Part shown: piece by piece, positions 15,114 through 26,729 of the stretch
How positions within the stretch are numbered: the first letter of the stretch is position 1
How the letters are laid out: each line of letters begins with the position of its first letter
NCBI GenBank assembly: GCA_035236585.1
Contig: CP141136.1
Span: 24,844,926 to 24,908,925 of the forward strand
From: Warburgia ugandensis
Lineage: Eukaryota > Streptophyta > Magnoliopsida > Canellales > Canellaceae
Direction of reading: 5' to 3'
DNA: 64,000 bases
Program-made: the position numbers and the translations under genes
The notes under the pieces: model-generated
What the model was told of the DNA's origin: nothing
Database searches by the model: none
What the model saw: the letters and a program-made list of their open reading frames with translations, nothing else

Positions 15114-16890
15114 ACCATTACCATCACATTGGAAAATTTTGATTCTTTGATCAAATTGATTTTCAACAAGTTTTTGAAACCCTTGAAAGCATTCAAAGAA
15201 ATATGAATTTCTTCTTAAAGGATAAAGCTGTGAAAATCTAGAATAGTCATTGATAAATATTGCATAATATCAAAATCTTTGATTAGAAGTAATGGGAGTT
15301 GGTCCCCAAAAATCACAATGAATTCTTTCAAGAGGCAACTTAGAAATTTTATTTGAAGAGTTACATAGAAGCTTACAACTCTTTCTAAGTTGACAACTAA
15401 CACAAATAGATGGTTTAATAATCCATCTTGTGACATTAATAACCTTGTTTTACTTTAATAAAGATAAAATACTTGGGTTGAGATGGCCAAGTTGTTGATG
15501 CCAGATAGAGGAAGAACTTTTTATCCAAAGTGTAGAGCTTCCCTCTCTTATTTCCCTTTGCTATCATTCTCTATTTTTTATCCTTAATAACAAAACCAAA
15601 GGAGTTAAATTCAAAGGAGTAAGAATTATTAAAGGTAAATTTGCTAAGGACAATAAGAACATCTTTCAATTTTAATCGTCCATCCTTTGTATCAATACAA
15701 GTGTCACAATGTAAGTTATATGCAGACCATTTTCATTTGTAGCAAAAATAACATCATCTCCATTATAAGGTATTTTATGAAATAATTTACGCGGATCATT
15801 AATCATGTGAGATATAGCTCACGAGTCAACATAAAAGGAAGGATCATTATCATTGAGAGACATGGAAGCAAGAGCTTGAGGCAATTCTTTAGATTGATAT
15901 GAATAATCAAAAGCATACCAACAATTGATTGCAAAATGATTTGATTTCCAAAAAATTTGGCTTGTGACTTTACCATTGTTATTACTGAAATTTTGTCATT
16001 GATGAGGATGGTCTTACTTTTGTTGGCTTGTGTTTCGAGTCATCGTGGACTGATTATTGCTAGTTGGAGAGCTTAATTCATCCCTTGGAGTGTTGTATCG
16101 TCCAACTAGAGTGAAGCCTCGATCGTTGGAATTGAATCCTCCTCTACCTCCTTGATTATTTTGGCCACTCCCACATTGCTCAAAGAATGCTTGGGCATGT
16201 TCAATGTAAACTCTCTTTTTCCTATCGTGCAGCTATGGTTTGCTCGTGCCCTTGAAGAGCAAGAACAAACTAATTGAAGCTTGGGTATGGTGGTTTTGTA
16301 ATCAATGCAAGACAAAAGTTCTCATACTTTGTCCCAATCCGAGCAAATTGAAAAACCTTGTTAAGATGAGAAACAAGTTTCTTGATGGCTACTAGATTGT
16401 CACATATTGACTTGAACTCTTTCAAATATTCATCCAGTGATCATGAACCCTTTTTTATTGTCATAAGCATGTTTTTCAATAGACCTTCCTTCTCAATTGT
16501 GATGGGAAGAAGCTAATCTTCAAGTGATGTCCAAATTTGTGTTTAGTGGTGGATTTAGTTTCAAGGATGGAGCTCTGTATTTCTTCTTTCATGGTGCCAA
16601 AAAGCCAAGAAATGATAAGCCCATCATTGTTGATCTATTAGCATATTGTTTTCTTATCATCTTTTGTTTCTATAGTAGGTATTTTACCACCTTGAAGATG
16701 ATAAAGTACACCTAGGCTCCAAGCAAGGTGGAGGATTTTATTCCTCCACATTAGATAGTTTGTACTAGTTAGTTTGATGGAAGTCAAACTTGAACACTAG
16801 TGGAATGATTGGATGGATAGTTGGGGTTCTTCCTTTGATTTGTTTAAAACCAAACTAAGAAAGAATTTGAATATTAGAGCTTACAGGTAA
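15114..16890 (-). pseudogene. Copia-1 gag, protease and integrase N-part
   Basis: Minus-strand reading. Gag-like text (SLDEYLKEFKSICDNLVAIK) lies near 16460-16390. A zinc knuckle remnant (KSNHFAINC) lies near 15945-15920. A protease-like block (AISHMINDPRKLFHKIPYNG) lies near 15825-15765, with the catalytic DS(G/A) motif interrupted by a stop. The integrase N-terminal region (SCKLLCNSSNKISKLPLERI, HCDFWGPTP) lies near 15370-15295. It ends at FQCDG next to the LTR insertion. Many stops. Confidence 0.8.
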
Positions 16891-16905
16891 CCTACTCTGA
16901 TACCA

Positions 16906-17332
16906 TGATAAATTTTATGTTTTTAGTGAATGGAAGCTCAAAGTTTTATTGATAATTCTCTAACATAAATAACTACAATAATAGGAGAAAATAAGGAAGA
17001 ATTTTTATAATAAAATAACAATTAAAGGTTGGAAAGTTAGCTCTTTGCGCATCTCTTTGTATTTGCAAATGCCTTAATTTTTTCTTGATTGTGTGAATTG
17101 TTGGAGAGAATAATGGCCCTTTTGAATTCCTTCTAGAATGTCTGCACTTTGTGCATCTCCATGTATTTGGCAAATGCCTTGATTTTTTCTTGATTGTGTG
17201 ATTTGTTAGAGACAATAATAACACTCTTGAATTCCATGATTTTCTAAATTTGTTTCATATTCTTCTCTAGATTCTTCTCTTTCAAATTTTACTTCACGTT
17301 TCCCTCTATTATTTGAATTACTTTCCTTATCA
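16906..17332 (-). repeat. Copia-1 5' LTR
   Basis: Partner of 9828-10255. The primer-binding site directly follows it on the minus strand (16891-16905). Confidence 0.88.
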
Positions 17333-18539
17333 ATAACCACTTAAACAAATATGGAGTTGGATTAAACAATCCTAACATCCAATTCAATTAGTCAATTTTC
17401 GTAACTTGATTGTGGGCAAAAATTATGTGCGGCAATGGTCAGCATATGATGGTGCCAACAAGATGTAAGATGACCAATTGATCATACTAAAATAATAACA
17501 ACCATTCAAAAAAAAAGAAAAAAGATGTACAGTTTAAATTATTTTCTAGTGGTAATGTGCATATGGGTTCCACACTCCGATGCATTGTTCTATAAAGGAT
17601 GCCGATGCCAAACATCTAGAAAATATGAGCAGACAATGTGCATATGGGTCCCATTTTCCAATGATATGAACCATTCAACTAGTAGGTGATGAAATTTCTT
17701 CACTGTGCAAGTGTTTGATTTGAACATAGACTCTACATTTCACATTTCTAGTCCATTTATATGCTCAAGTTAGATACTTAGAGTCTTAGAATTATCAAAT
17801 GGTTTGAATTTTGGTGCATGGCATGCCTCATTTGTAGCATGGGTACCCAGATGGTTTATATTAATTTAAGTACCAGGTCCACCTTGCACTTCAGGCACTC
17901 GTGTTTAATTTCTATGCAAAAGTTAAGCCTATCCATTACATAACATCTCTTGATCAATGGGGTGAAAAGAGAAAATGAGGAAAAATAGATGTGCTATTGC
18001 CAACTTATTATGTTCTTTTAGTGTTTCATGCATAGTTTCCCTGAAATATCAATCTTTTTCCTTTTTTTTTTTTGAGTATGTAATAGCTAGTTTTAGCTAA
18101 GTATATTATTGGTCATCAAATGTTGCAGGACATTAACTTTGCTTGTGTGATTTTATGATTTGACTGTTTGTCCCAAGCTTGGAAAAATGAGGGTTGCACA
18201 AGGGCCAACTAGCAAAAAAATCTTCACCAAAACTTATGAAATGAATCTTATTTTGATATTTCTTAAGGCTAGGGCATTCCCCATAAGCAACATGTTGCAT
18301 TAAATTCCTAATATAGTGAGAAATTAGTAAGGACTATTAGGGGTTTACCCATAAGTGACATGTTGCATTGTATCTTGGGTGTCGTGAGAGGGATGAACAC
18401 TTGTTAAACTTTAAAAGTGGATCATATAAAAGCCAAACAAACTTTTTTCTACTTAAGAATACAAAAAAATGAATTTGTAAGGATTATAAGGTAACACCTT
18501 AGAAGATTCTAACCACACAACATAAGTTACTGATTATGA
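17333..18539. other. Intergenic DNA with a dispersed repeat block
   Basis: No gene is visible. Segment 17720-18000 resembles 48940-49190 (shared CTTAGAATTATCAAAT, TTTGGTGCAT and, less well, a downstream AATTTCTA.G.AAA and CCATTCATTA/CCATTACATA stretch). A short direct repeat (AATGTGCATATGGGT) occurs near 17555 and 17637. Confidence 0.45.
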
Positions 18540-20104
18540 ATATGTATATTAAGAGATTGGAAAAAAGAAAATAAACTTAATAGTCGTCCAAAAACTAAGT
18601 GGTGGAACTTAAAAAGAGAGAAGATTACATCATTCACAAACAAGTTGATGGTACAAGGAAAGTAAAACAATAAAACAAAACAAAATGCCATGTAGACTAA
18701 TATGGCTAAGTCTATTAAGAATGTGGAAAAATATGATCTAGGATTATCTAAAGGGAAAAGACAACCAGTAAAGAAAACTTGGTTGTGGAATGAAAAAGTT
18801 ATTGAAAAGAAATGAGTCTGTTTTGAAGTATGACATATAATTAAGAATAAGAAAAACTTCAGCAATATAAGAATGCTAAAAAGGTAGCTAATAGAGTAAT
18901 AAGATAGGCTAAACTTAAGGTGTATACTGATCTTTATAATAAATTAGGATCAACAAAAAGGTGAGAAAGATGTGTTCGAACTTATGAAAATAAGAGAACG
19001 ATAGACTAAAGACTTAGACCACATTAAATGCACTAAAAGTGATGACCAAAGAGTACTAGTCAAAGTTGACGAGTTCAGTAAAAGGTGGGCAAGTTACTTA
19101 AAAAATTTGCTAATTAACAACTGTCTTGAGAATATAAAGATTAAAAAAACCATAAACCTAAATAACGTTGGACTATATAGATACAATTGTAAAATTAGTA
19201 TACATGAAGTGAAAGAGACCTTGAAAGGTGAAATCAGAAGAGGTCTTAGAGCCCGATGGTATACCTATAAAGGTTTAGAAGTATAGGAGATACTAGAGTT
19301 GATTGGTTGACAAAGTTTTTAACAACATTGTAAAATCAAAGAAAATGCCAAATCAATGGAGAAAAATCACTATCATATTAATTTATAAGAATAAAGGTAA
19401 CATACAAAGTTGTACTAATTATTGTCGGATCAAATTTCTAAGCCATACTAATAAACTTTAGGAAAGAGTGATTGAGAAAAGATTGTGACATGAGATGAGT
19501 GTATTAGAAAACCTAGTTTGGTTTCATGCCTCGAAAGTCCACTATGAAAGCTATTTTCCTATTTGATCAAACTTCTGAGTTATACTATGAAACTTTAAGA
19601 AAGAGTGATTGAGTAGATGTTATGAGATGAGACAAGTGTATTAGAAAACCATTTTGATTTCAAGCTTAGGAAGTCTATGTGGAAGCTATTTTTCTACTTA
19701 GACAATTGATAGATAAATAGGGAGACGAGGAAGATCTCTACATAGTCTTTATTGAATTAGAAAAAGCTTATGATAAGGTCCCATGAGAGTTAATATAGTG
19801 GGTGTTGGAAAAAAAAGGGGTCTCATTAGGGATATGTAAACATAATTAAGGATAGCAACAAGGATCGACATTAAACTTGTACCTTTTTACGCTAGGATGA
19901 TTTAATAAAACATCGATGAAAATCATAGTGCATGTTATTTTTAGATAATATTATTTTGATTGAGAAGACAATAGAGGGCATAAACAGGAAGTTAGAGTTA
20001 TGGAGAGATGCATTAGAATCTAAAGGATTTAAAATTAGCCAAACTAACACATAATATATGGAATGCAATTTTATAAAGGAAAGGAGTGAAAGTTGAGCAC
20101 TAGT
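18540..20104 (+). pseudogene. RTE LINE 1, 5' segment
   Basis: Plus-strand, frame-broken RTE-clade LINE. Recognisable are a WWNLK-like block near 18600, RTKDLDHIKCTKSDDQRVLV near 19000-19055, the finger region near 19200-19300, a palm block (FIELEKAYDKVP) near 19750-19785, the region of the catalytic motif near 19940, and WRDALESKGFKISQTNT near 20000-20045. A tandem duplication of about 134 bp (19438-19570 and 19575-19705) adds to the decay. The element is cut at CTAGT (20100-20104) by the family-A LTR and resumes at 34391. Confidence 0.8.
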
Positions 20105-23035
20105 TGCGTGGGTTTTTATAACACATTTTGTAATACATTTTACAAAGACAGGGTCCTTAGTAGTTAAAAATTTTCACAAAACAAAGTAGCAAAAATTCTT
20201 TTCTTTAGAACTTGTTTTGTAAAACCCAAGTCATCACTTCATAACATATGTAGAGTTTTGTACAAGATAAAATTCTATTGAAGGAATAAACTTTTATTAA
20301 ACTTCAGGATCCATCTAGTGGTTCGCAGTACAACCCATCATTATTACAATACTTATCCAAATTTCAAACCTCACATACAATAAAAACTCTCAATACATAT
20401 AATGCTCTCAAATAAAATTCTTGTCTTCAATGGATATACGCTGATTGATTATTCTTTTAAGTCTTCTCAAGTCTTGAGCTCCTAACTCTCCTTCTCTGTA
20501 TCTAAGATATTGTAAATATTCAAACATTTACAATATCTCAGCAAAATATACTTGGTAGGGGATTAAAGAAGTAATATAATTTGACAATATAATCCTAATA
20601 CTCATTAATCCCATTATTCATTTTTTTTCATAAACATGATCATGGTTCAATCTCATTTCTATAACCTTTCTTTTATCATTTATGTACATCCTTGTACATA
20701 ATGTATATGAACAAATTCATCAAAATAGTGAAAATATTCAATTCTTATTCCCAACTAAGTTGATCAACTCTTTCAATTGTAAGAGATAAGAATATTAGCT
20801 AGTTACTATATTAGGAATTCACTTTTTCCTGAGAATATTGGTAATATATAATTACCTACCATTTCATTATGCCATATATAAGGCATCTCACTATGCCTAT
20901 CTCATATGCATCATAGTGCAAAATAAATCAAAGGACTACCATGCTTGTAGTCTAATCTGTACAGCACACCCAGATGACTGCTCAATAATCCACTCGTACC
21001 ATATTCAATGGAAACGTAAAATCCATGTCCATGTGGGGGGACCATGGCTGTCACAGTGGCAACCTTCCCATAATTGCTCCACTTGACTTTTTGCCTTTCT
21101 TAGGCATGGAATTCATCATCAACAAATTTCGAAGAGCGAGTAGCCAAACCCTCATAACTCCCCTAACATAGCATCCCCAGACCTATGCCTATTTAAAACA
21201 AAACACCAAGCCTCCATGCTCGTATGTAAAATATTTCTTATACGTATCAGACAATATATCTGTTTATCTAGGGCTGGAATATCTTCTACTTCCCTATTCA
21301 CTTAGGGTTTTCTTTAACTCTACACTTAACCATTTCATATCTATTTTCTCATTATTTGGTTGGATCATAAGGATTTAGCACAAGGTATTTGGATTATACA
21401 TGTCAACATTTCTATACATAAGATCATGTATTCCACATGTATCTTTCATATAGATGCATTTATAAAATCCTCCTACTTCAATAGGGTATTCTTACTCCTT
21501 GAAGTCTACCATAGTCTTGATCAATGTATATTTGTCAAATCATATGTATAATGTTATCTTTCTATCCAAAGGTACATATTACATGGTCTTTTGATCATCC
21601 TTAAGTAGGATAATCTGAATCTTTCTTCCTTGAATCGTATATGATCAAGGGTTCAGATCTTCTAACCTAATAAATCTATATTACAAGTATATTCACATAA
21701 TAACAATCTACTCTTCATTTGTATTTCTTTTCTTTTTTGTTGTTTTTTATCATTCAAGATCTCCTCTTGGATTCTTATTTGATCATCCTTATCTTATTTA
21801 CAATTTTTATTAAAATTAGTTAATTTGCTAACCTTTTATGTTCTCATTATTATTTCTCAACCAGTTACTGTTACTAGAATGAGGATAATTTATTCACTCC
21901 TAATTCTAGACAACTCCTTTATTTCCAAATGACTAAGGCTTACTAGCTACATGCTGCTCAAAAAGTGGTTACTTTAATCCTCATATAAGGAGGCATTTAG
22001 ACCTCAACAAACATTATCAAAAGGTGAGGAAAGCGCGAGGCTATATTAGATAACCCCCTTAACCACAATGTTCAGCATCCACTAGAGTGACCTTAGCTCA
22101 ACCTTCTATAGGGTTCTTATGAGCTCGTAAACCCTAATTTATCTCTACTTGATTTTTATTAACGTCTATGATCATATAAAATGTCATTCATGGGTGTGTA
22201 TTATTCTCCTAATTTGAGCAAAGAAAATGGTAAACCATTCCTTATATTGTTGTACTAACTATTGCCCTTACTAATTAAGTCCAAGACAAGTCATTCCTTC
22301 TTATTTATGTCATGAAACTCTAAATTTTCATTATGTTACATTTTTGGCATTTTATGCTCTTTATCATAACTAATTATCAATTAAATCTACTAAGAAATAT
22401 GACAATAATGAATCATAAACTTCAAAGCATAAAATAATATAAATTCAATAATCTAAGGATAGCAATACTATGTAACTAATATCATGCTTCCTAATTAATG
22501 AAATCAAATTAAACTAACATGATCTTAAATCACAATTCCGTTACCATCTTAAATGGAAATCATACTATAGTCCATACTCAAATTAAACTAGCATGACCCT
22601 AATTCATGTATTACTTATCCTAAGGATATTTAAAGAAAATCATGTGTACTAACATGGCCCTAAGATGATTAAATCTAACCATCTAATAACATGTAGATCA
22701 TTTACTTCAAAATGAAGAAATAACTTAGCATAGATCCTATAATCATGCCATAAATTAAACTTAAAATGAATCTAATAATTAAATGGAATAATACTAATCA
22801 ATTTACATCATTAGAGGCTTTTAATATGATCCAACCATTAGATCTTAAGTCCTTTCCTTAGATTTAGGGTTTTTACTTCATATGAAATTAGACATCATAA
22901 GCTTTTCATAGCTTTCTTTTCACTCGTGATTTGGAGCTCAAATGACTCTGAAATTCAAGTTTGAAGTTCATAGTAGTTTTAACGGTCCATATTTGATATG
23001 ACCGTTAGAACAGGACAAAACAGGCAGAACTGGTC

Positions 23036-23037
<2 letters not shown>

Positions 23038-23101
<64 letters not shown>
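23038..23101 (-). repeat. (GAT)n tail of RTE LINE 2
   Basis: About 21 ATC units on the plus strand directly after the LINE 3' end. RTE-clade LINEs end in short tandem repeats instead of poly(A). Confidence 0.93.
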
Positions 23102-23819
23102 AGACCTTATCCCAATTAGGGGTCGGCCACATGAATATTATTCCTCCATTCCACTCCATTAAATACCATGGTTTCATTCAGTCCTAAAGTTTTTAAATAT
23201 TTCCTCACAACTTCTATCCACGTTCTTTTGGGCCTTCCCCTTGCCCTTTTAGAACCTTCTAGTTGTATTGCCTCACTCCTTCTAACTGGTGCCATTGTTG
23301 GTCTCCCTTGGACATATCCAAACCATCTAAGTCTAATCTCCTTCATCTTATTACCTATTGGTGCTACCCCTAAATTTTCTCTAATATTTTTATTTTTAAT
23401 TCTATCCTTTCTTGTCTTACCACTCATCCATCTCAACATCCTCATTTCTGTTATGCTCATCCTATGAGTATCATGTTCCTTAACTGGCCAACACTCTAAT
23501 CCATAGAGCATGGTCAGCCTTATAACCATCCTATGGAATTTTTCTTTTAGTTTGAGTGGCACCCGCCGATCACATAAAACTCCAGATGCACATCTCCATT
23601 TGTTCCAACTCACTTGGATTCTCTAGGTAACCTCCCTCTCAATCTCTCCACTCTCATGGATCAATGATCCTAAGTACCAAAAGAGGTCTTTCACGGGGAC
23701 TTCTTGGTTATCAATCTTGACTGCTGTTCCACTCCTACTCTCCTTGCTAAAATTACATATATTTTGTCTTAATTCGGCTAACTTTAAATCCTTCAAATTC
23801 AAATGCTTCTCTCCATATC
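23038..23819 (-). pseudogene. RTE LINE 2, 3' segment
   Basis: Starts at the right junction with WREAFEFEGFKVSRIKTKYM, continues through the RTE C-terminal domain (VLCDRRVPLKLKEKFHR, MLYGLECWPVKEHD, MRMLRWMSGKTRKDRI, VAPIGNKMKEIRLRWFGYVQ), and ends in HVADPNWDKV. It is followed by the simple TGATGA repeat tail that typifies RTE 3' ends. The frame is open for 165 codons (23613-23116), so this copy is much younger than LINE 1. Confidence 0.9.
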
Positions 23820-23908
23820 TGTAACATTTACTAATTAATAGATTAGGAAAATTTGATTTTTCAAAATAAAGAAAAAAATAAAATAAAACAAAAAATGAAG
23901 CATATGAG

Positions 23909-23910
<2 letters not shown>

Positions 23911-23955
<45 letters not shown>
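23911..23955 (+). repeat. (AG)n microsatellite
   Basis: About 22 AG units near the 3' end of the family-C LTR. Confidence 0.95.
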
Positions 23956-23957
<2 letters not shown>

Positions 23958-25267
23958 CTCAAAACGCACTCTCCTCCCTCTCAAATTCTCTCTGCTTCAC
24001 GTGGACAGTCACACACCATGGCGAAGGATTTCTCCACCGTTGAACAGTAGAGAGAGGTAGGATCACTCCATCGTTCTCTTTGTGTTAAATTTTAAGGTTT
24101 ATTCACTTGTAAACGACGAAAAAACGGCATGAACATGTTGTTTTTATAAAAATTCGTGCTTTACTATTTTTCACTAAAAAATTAGATGAGAGGGTGTCAG
24201 ATTAAGATCTGGACCATTCATATTGAGTATGATGAGGAGAGGAAAGGACCCATGAAATTTTGTGACGATCGGATGGCTAGGGACACTGAAAAACCCAAAA
24301 AATCATATTATGGGAGTTTTTAAAAATGAGACAAAAATCATGAAAAAAAGATAGATTTAGGTGGGATTTGTGAAAATGGAGGGTGGAAATGGAATGTACG
24401 TGAAAAAATGGACTCAGAGGTGTAAAAATCACAAAAAACAGAGCACATGGGGTCGTCAGCGACGGCGAACCAGTCCGGTCATCGTCTTCGGCAACGGCGA
24501 CCGAAATGGGAAGAAATTGCATGGACGAGGGAGTGCCACGCAGCGCAACGAGCGCGGGCCATGCGGTGTAGTTAGAACATGTGTCGGTTCTAGATGCGTA
24601 AGCGCGTCCACAAATGCGTGTCACACACGCAACGCACGTGCATGTAGACGACACATGCCGCGTGTGCGCGGGCCCATTTTCTGGATTTTTTGGTATTTTT
24701 ACCCCTTTATTCATTTGAAACGTGATTATAGGAGCTACAGAGGTCCAAATCATGATCCGAAAGAGGTGTTGTGATCGTCTCAACAAGGCGGACCTAGATT
24801 TAAGACAAAATCTAATTTGAAGTAACTTTTTAATAGCAAAACTACTAAATGCTATCAGATGATTCAGATCAAGCTGATCAATAGATGATCAGGCTTTAGA
24901 GTTTGGTTATATGCATTAACCATGACGTGATTTATGGCATGACAGGTACATCAAGGTATACACCTTGATATCGTTTACACGTTTGTTGGGATAGTGCGAT
25001 ACCAAGGTAGGTGATTTCATTCACAAATTTTCTATGATTCTCAAATGGTGATTTGAGTTTTTTGAGGCATGTGATTTATGCCTTACCATATGCATGAGAT
25101 TGATTTCAGCATGTAGCTTCTCATGTGCATGCTATCTTTCTAGTGGTTATTGCATGCATTGTTCTCGATATCCTTCGTGATATTCACTTGATTGTTGGTC
25201 TTCTTGACATGTGGGAGTCGCTCTAACTTGATATTTGAGACTATTGATCCTGTGGTAGGATGCGATT

Positions 25268-25440
25268 TTTCACTCCGTGAATGCTTGAGTGCCCATGAGG
25301 GTGAAAGGATGAAAGCGGGTGTGCAACGCGACTTTTCGTGAGTGCTTGAGTGCCTGTGAGGGTGAAAGCGAAAGTGGTACGCGTCGTTACCATGAGTGCT
25401 TGAGCGCCCATGAGGGTGCAAGGGTGAAAGGGTGAAAGCG
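25268..25440 (+). repeat. Short minisatellite in family-C LTR
   Basis: Three units of roughly 55-65 bp, each with GTGAGTGCTTGAGTGCC followed by CATGAGGGTGAAAG. The unit lengths differ by small insertions of GGTGAAAG. Confidence 0.75.
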
Positions 25441-26296
25441 GATGGTACAGAGAGCTGACCCCACATTGCCATGAGTGTATGTGAGACACTCATAGGGCTT
25501 GACTGTGTATGATGTTGATACTTTTGACATGCATTCATGTGTTTCTAGATTTTCTTAGATTGTGTATGTCTTGATATCATGGTTGATGATATCTTATTTA
25601 TTGCATGGACATGGTATGTCCTTCATTGTGTGATTTAAGGCTTTATATTATGTTTGATCATTTTATGATCTTTATGCCTTGCGCCATGTGCTTTGTTTTT
25701 AATGAGGTTACTTTGAATGTATATCACCTGCACAAGCATGGCTTGCTGAGCCATTGCTTTGTTTTGTAATGCCTCAAAATCAAAGCGCTACAGTCAGAAA
25801 GAGAAGAAGGTGGACTAGAGTGGAGCTAGACGGGGGCTTGAGGACAGATACTGTTAGATACAGAGACAGAGTGGTGTACTTTTGTTGGACTGGTATTAGC
25901 TTTTTGGCATTCTCCTTAGTCGTTGTATATATTGATAGATTATACCCATATCATTGTATAGTGGTTATATGTTTATACATGGATGACGTGGTGATCTTGG
26001 ATAGACCTTGAAGCTTTGGAACTTTCACTATTATGTATCTTTGCAGGTGCAAAAATTTCATCGTGGTTTTAATTTGTGAGCATGCTCAAAATGTTTACTT
26101 TTGGTTCTATTCTTCAGTGTAGTTTTTGAGATGAAATGACCCTCGGGGTTTTCTTAATGGTATTTTTCTTGACGCTGCGAAAAGTTTTAAATCATGAGTT
26201 TTAAGTTTTGGGATCGCATCTATTTTCTATCAATAAATTTTATTACTATTTTCGTATAAATATGGGAAAAAGTTTGTTAAAACCCGGGGTGTCACA

Positions 26297-26729
26297 ATAT
26301 CTCTAGCTTTATATTTACACCCTCCCTTGTCTCATCAAGTAAGACTATATCATCTTCAAATAGCACGCACCAGGGGATCTCCTCGTGCAAATGTTTTGTT
26401 AACTCATCCATAACTAATATGAAGAGGTATGAACACAATGCCGATCCTTGGTGCAATCCTACAGTGACAAGAAAATCACCAGTCACGCCACTTGTGGTCT
26501 TAACATTTGTTACCGCTCCCTCATACAAATCTTTAATTATATCTATATCCCCATGAGAAATCCCCTTACCACCTAACACCCTCCACATTAACTTTCTATG
26601 GACTCTATCATAAGCTTTCTCTAAATCGATAAAGACCATATGTAGGTCTTTCCTCCTCTCCCTATATTTCTCTACTAATTGTCTTAGCAAGAAAATAGCT
26701 TCCATGGTAGACCTCTTAGGCATGAAACC
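26297..26729 (-). pseudogene. RTE LINE 2, RT catalytic segment
   Basis: Open for 143 codons: FMPKRSTMEAIFLLRQL, then VFIDLEKAYDRV, then GLHQGSALCSYLF, then VLFEDDIVLLDET. The usual RTE catalytic motif is (F)ADD; here it reads FEDD, an Ala-to-Glu change just before the two aspartates. The segment lies between the family-C insertion (left) and the family-A copy B insertion (right). Confidence 0.9.

Larger units (their letters stand above)
23820..26296 (-). mobile_element. Family-C solo LTR in LINE 2
   Basis: On the minus strand it runs from TGTGACACCCCGGG (26296) to AATGTTACA (23820). A perfect ATATC duplication flanks it (23815-23819 and 26297-26301). Removal rejoins LINE 2 between KLEIL and WREAF. 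Length is about 2.5 kb, with no primer site, polypurine tract or polyprotein, so it is a solo LTR. It holds an AG microsatellite, a GC-rich segment (about 24430-24680) and a minisatellite (25268-25440). Confidence 0.88.

Noticed and set aside
22968-23177. Poly-Met frame
   Set aside because: Translation of the (GAT)n tail of RTE LINE 2.
24277-24786. Overlapping 169- and 137-codon frames on opposite strands
   Set aside because: Both lie in the GC-rich part of the family-C solo LTR; neither has a domain.
26292-26723. Free-standing reverse transcriptase gene
   Set aside because: It joins exactly to LINE segments on either side after excision of two LTRs, so it is part of RTE LINE 2.
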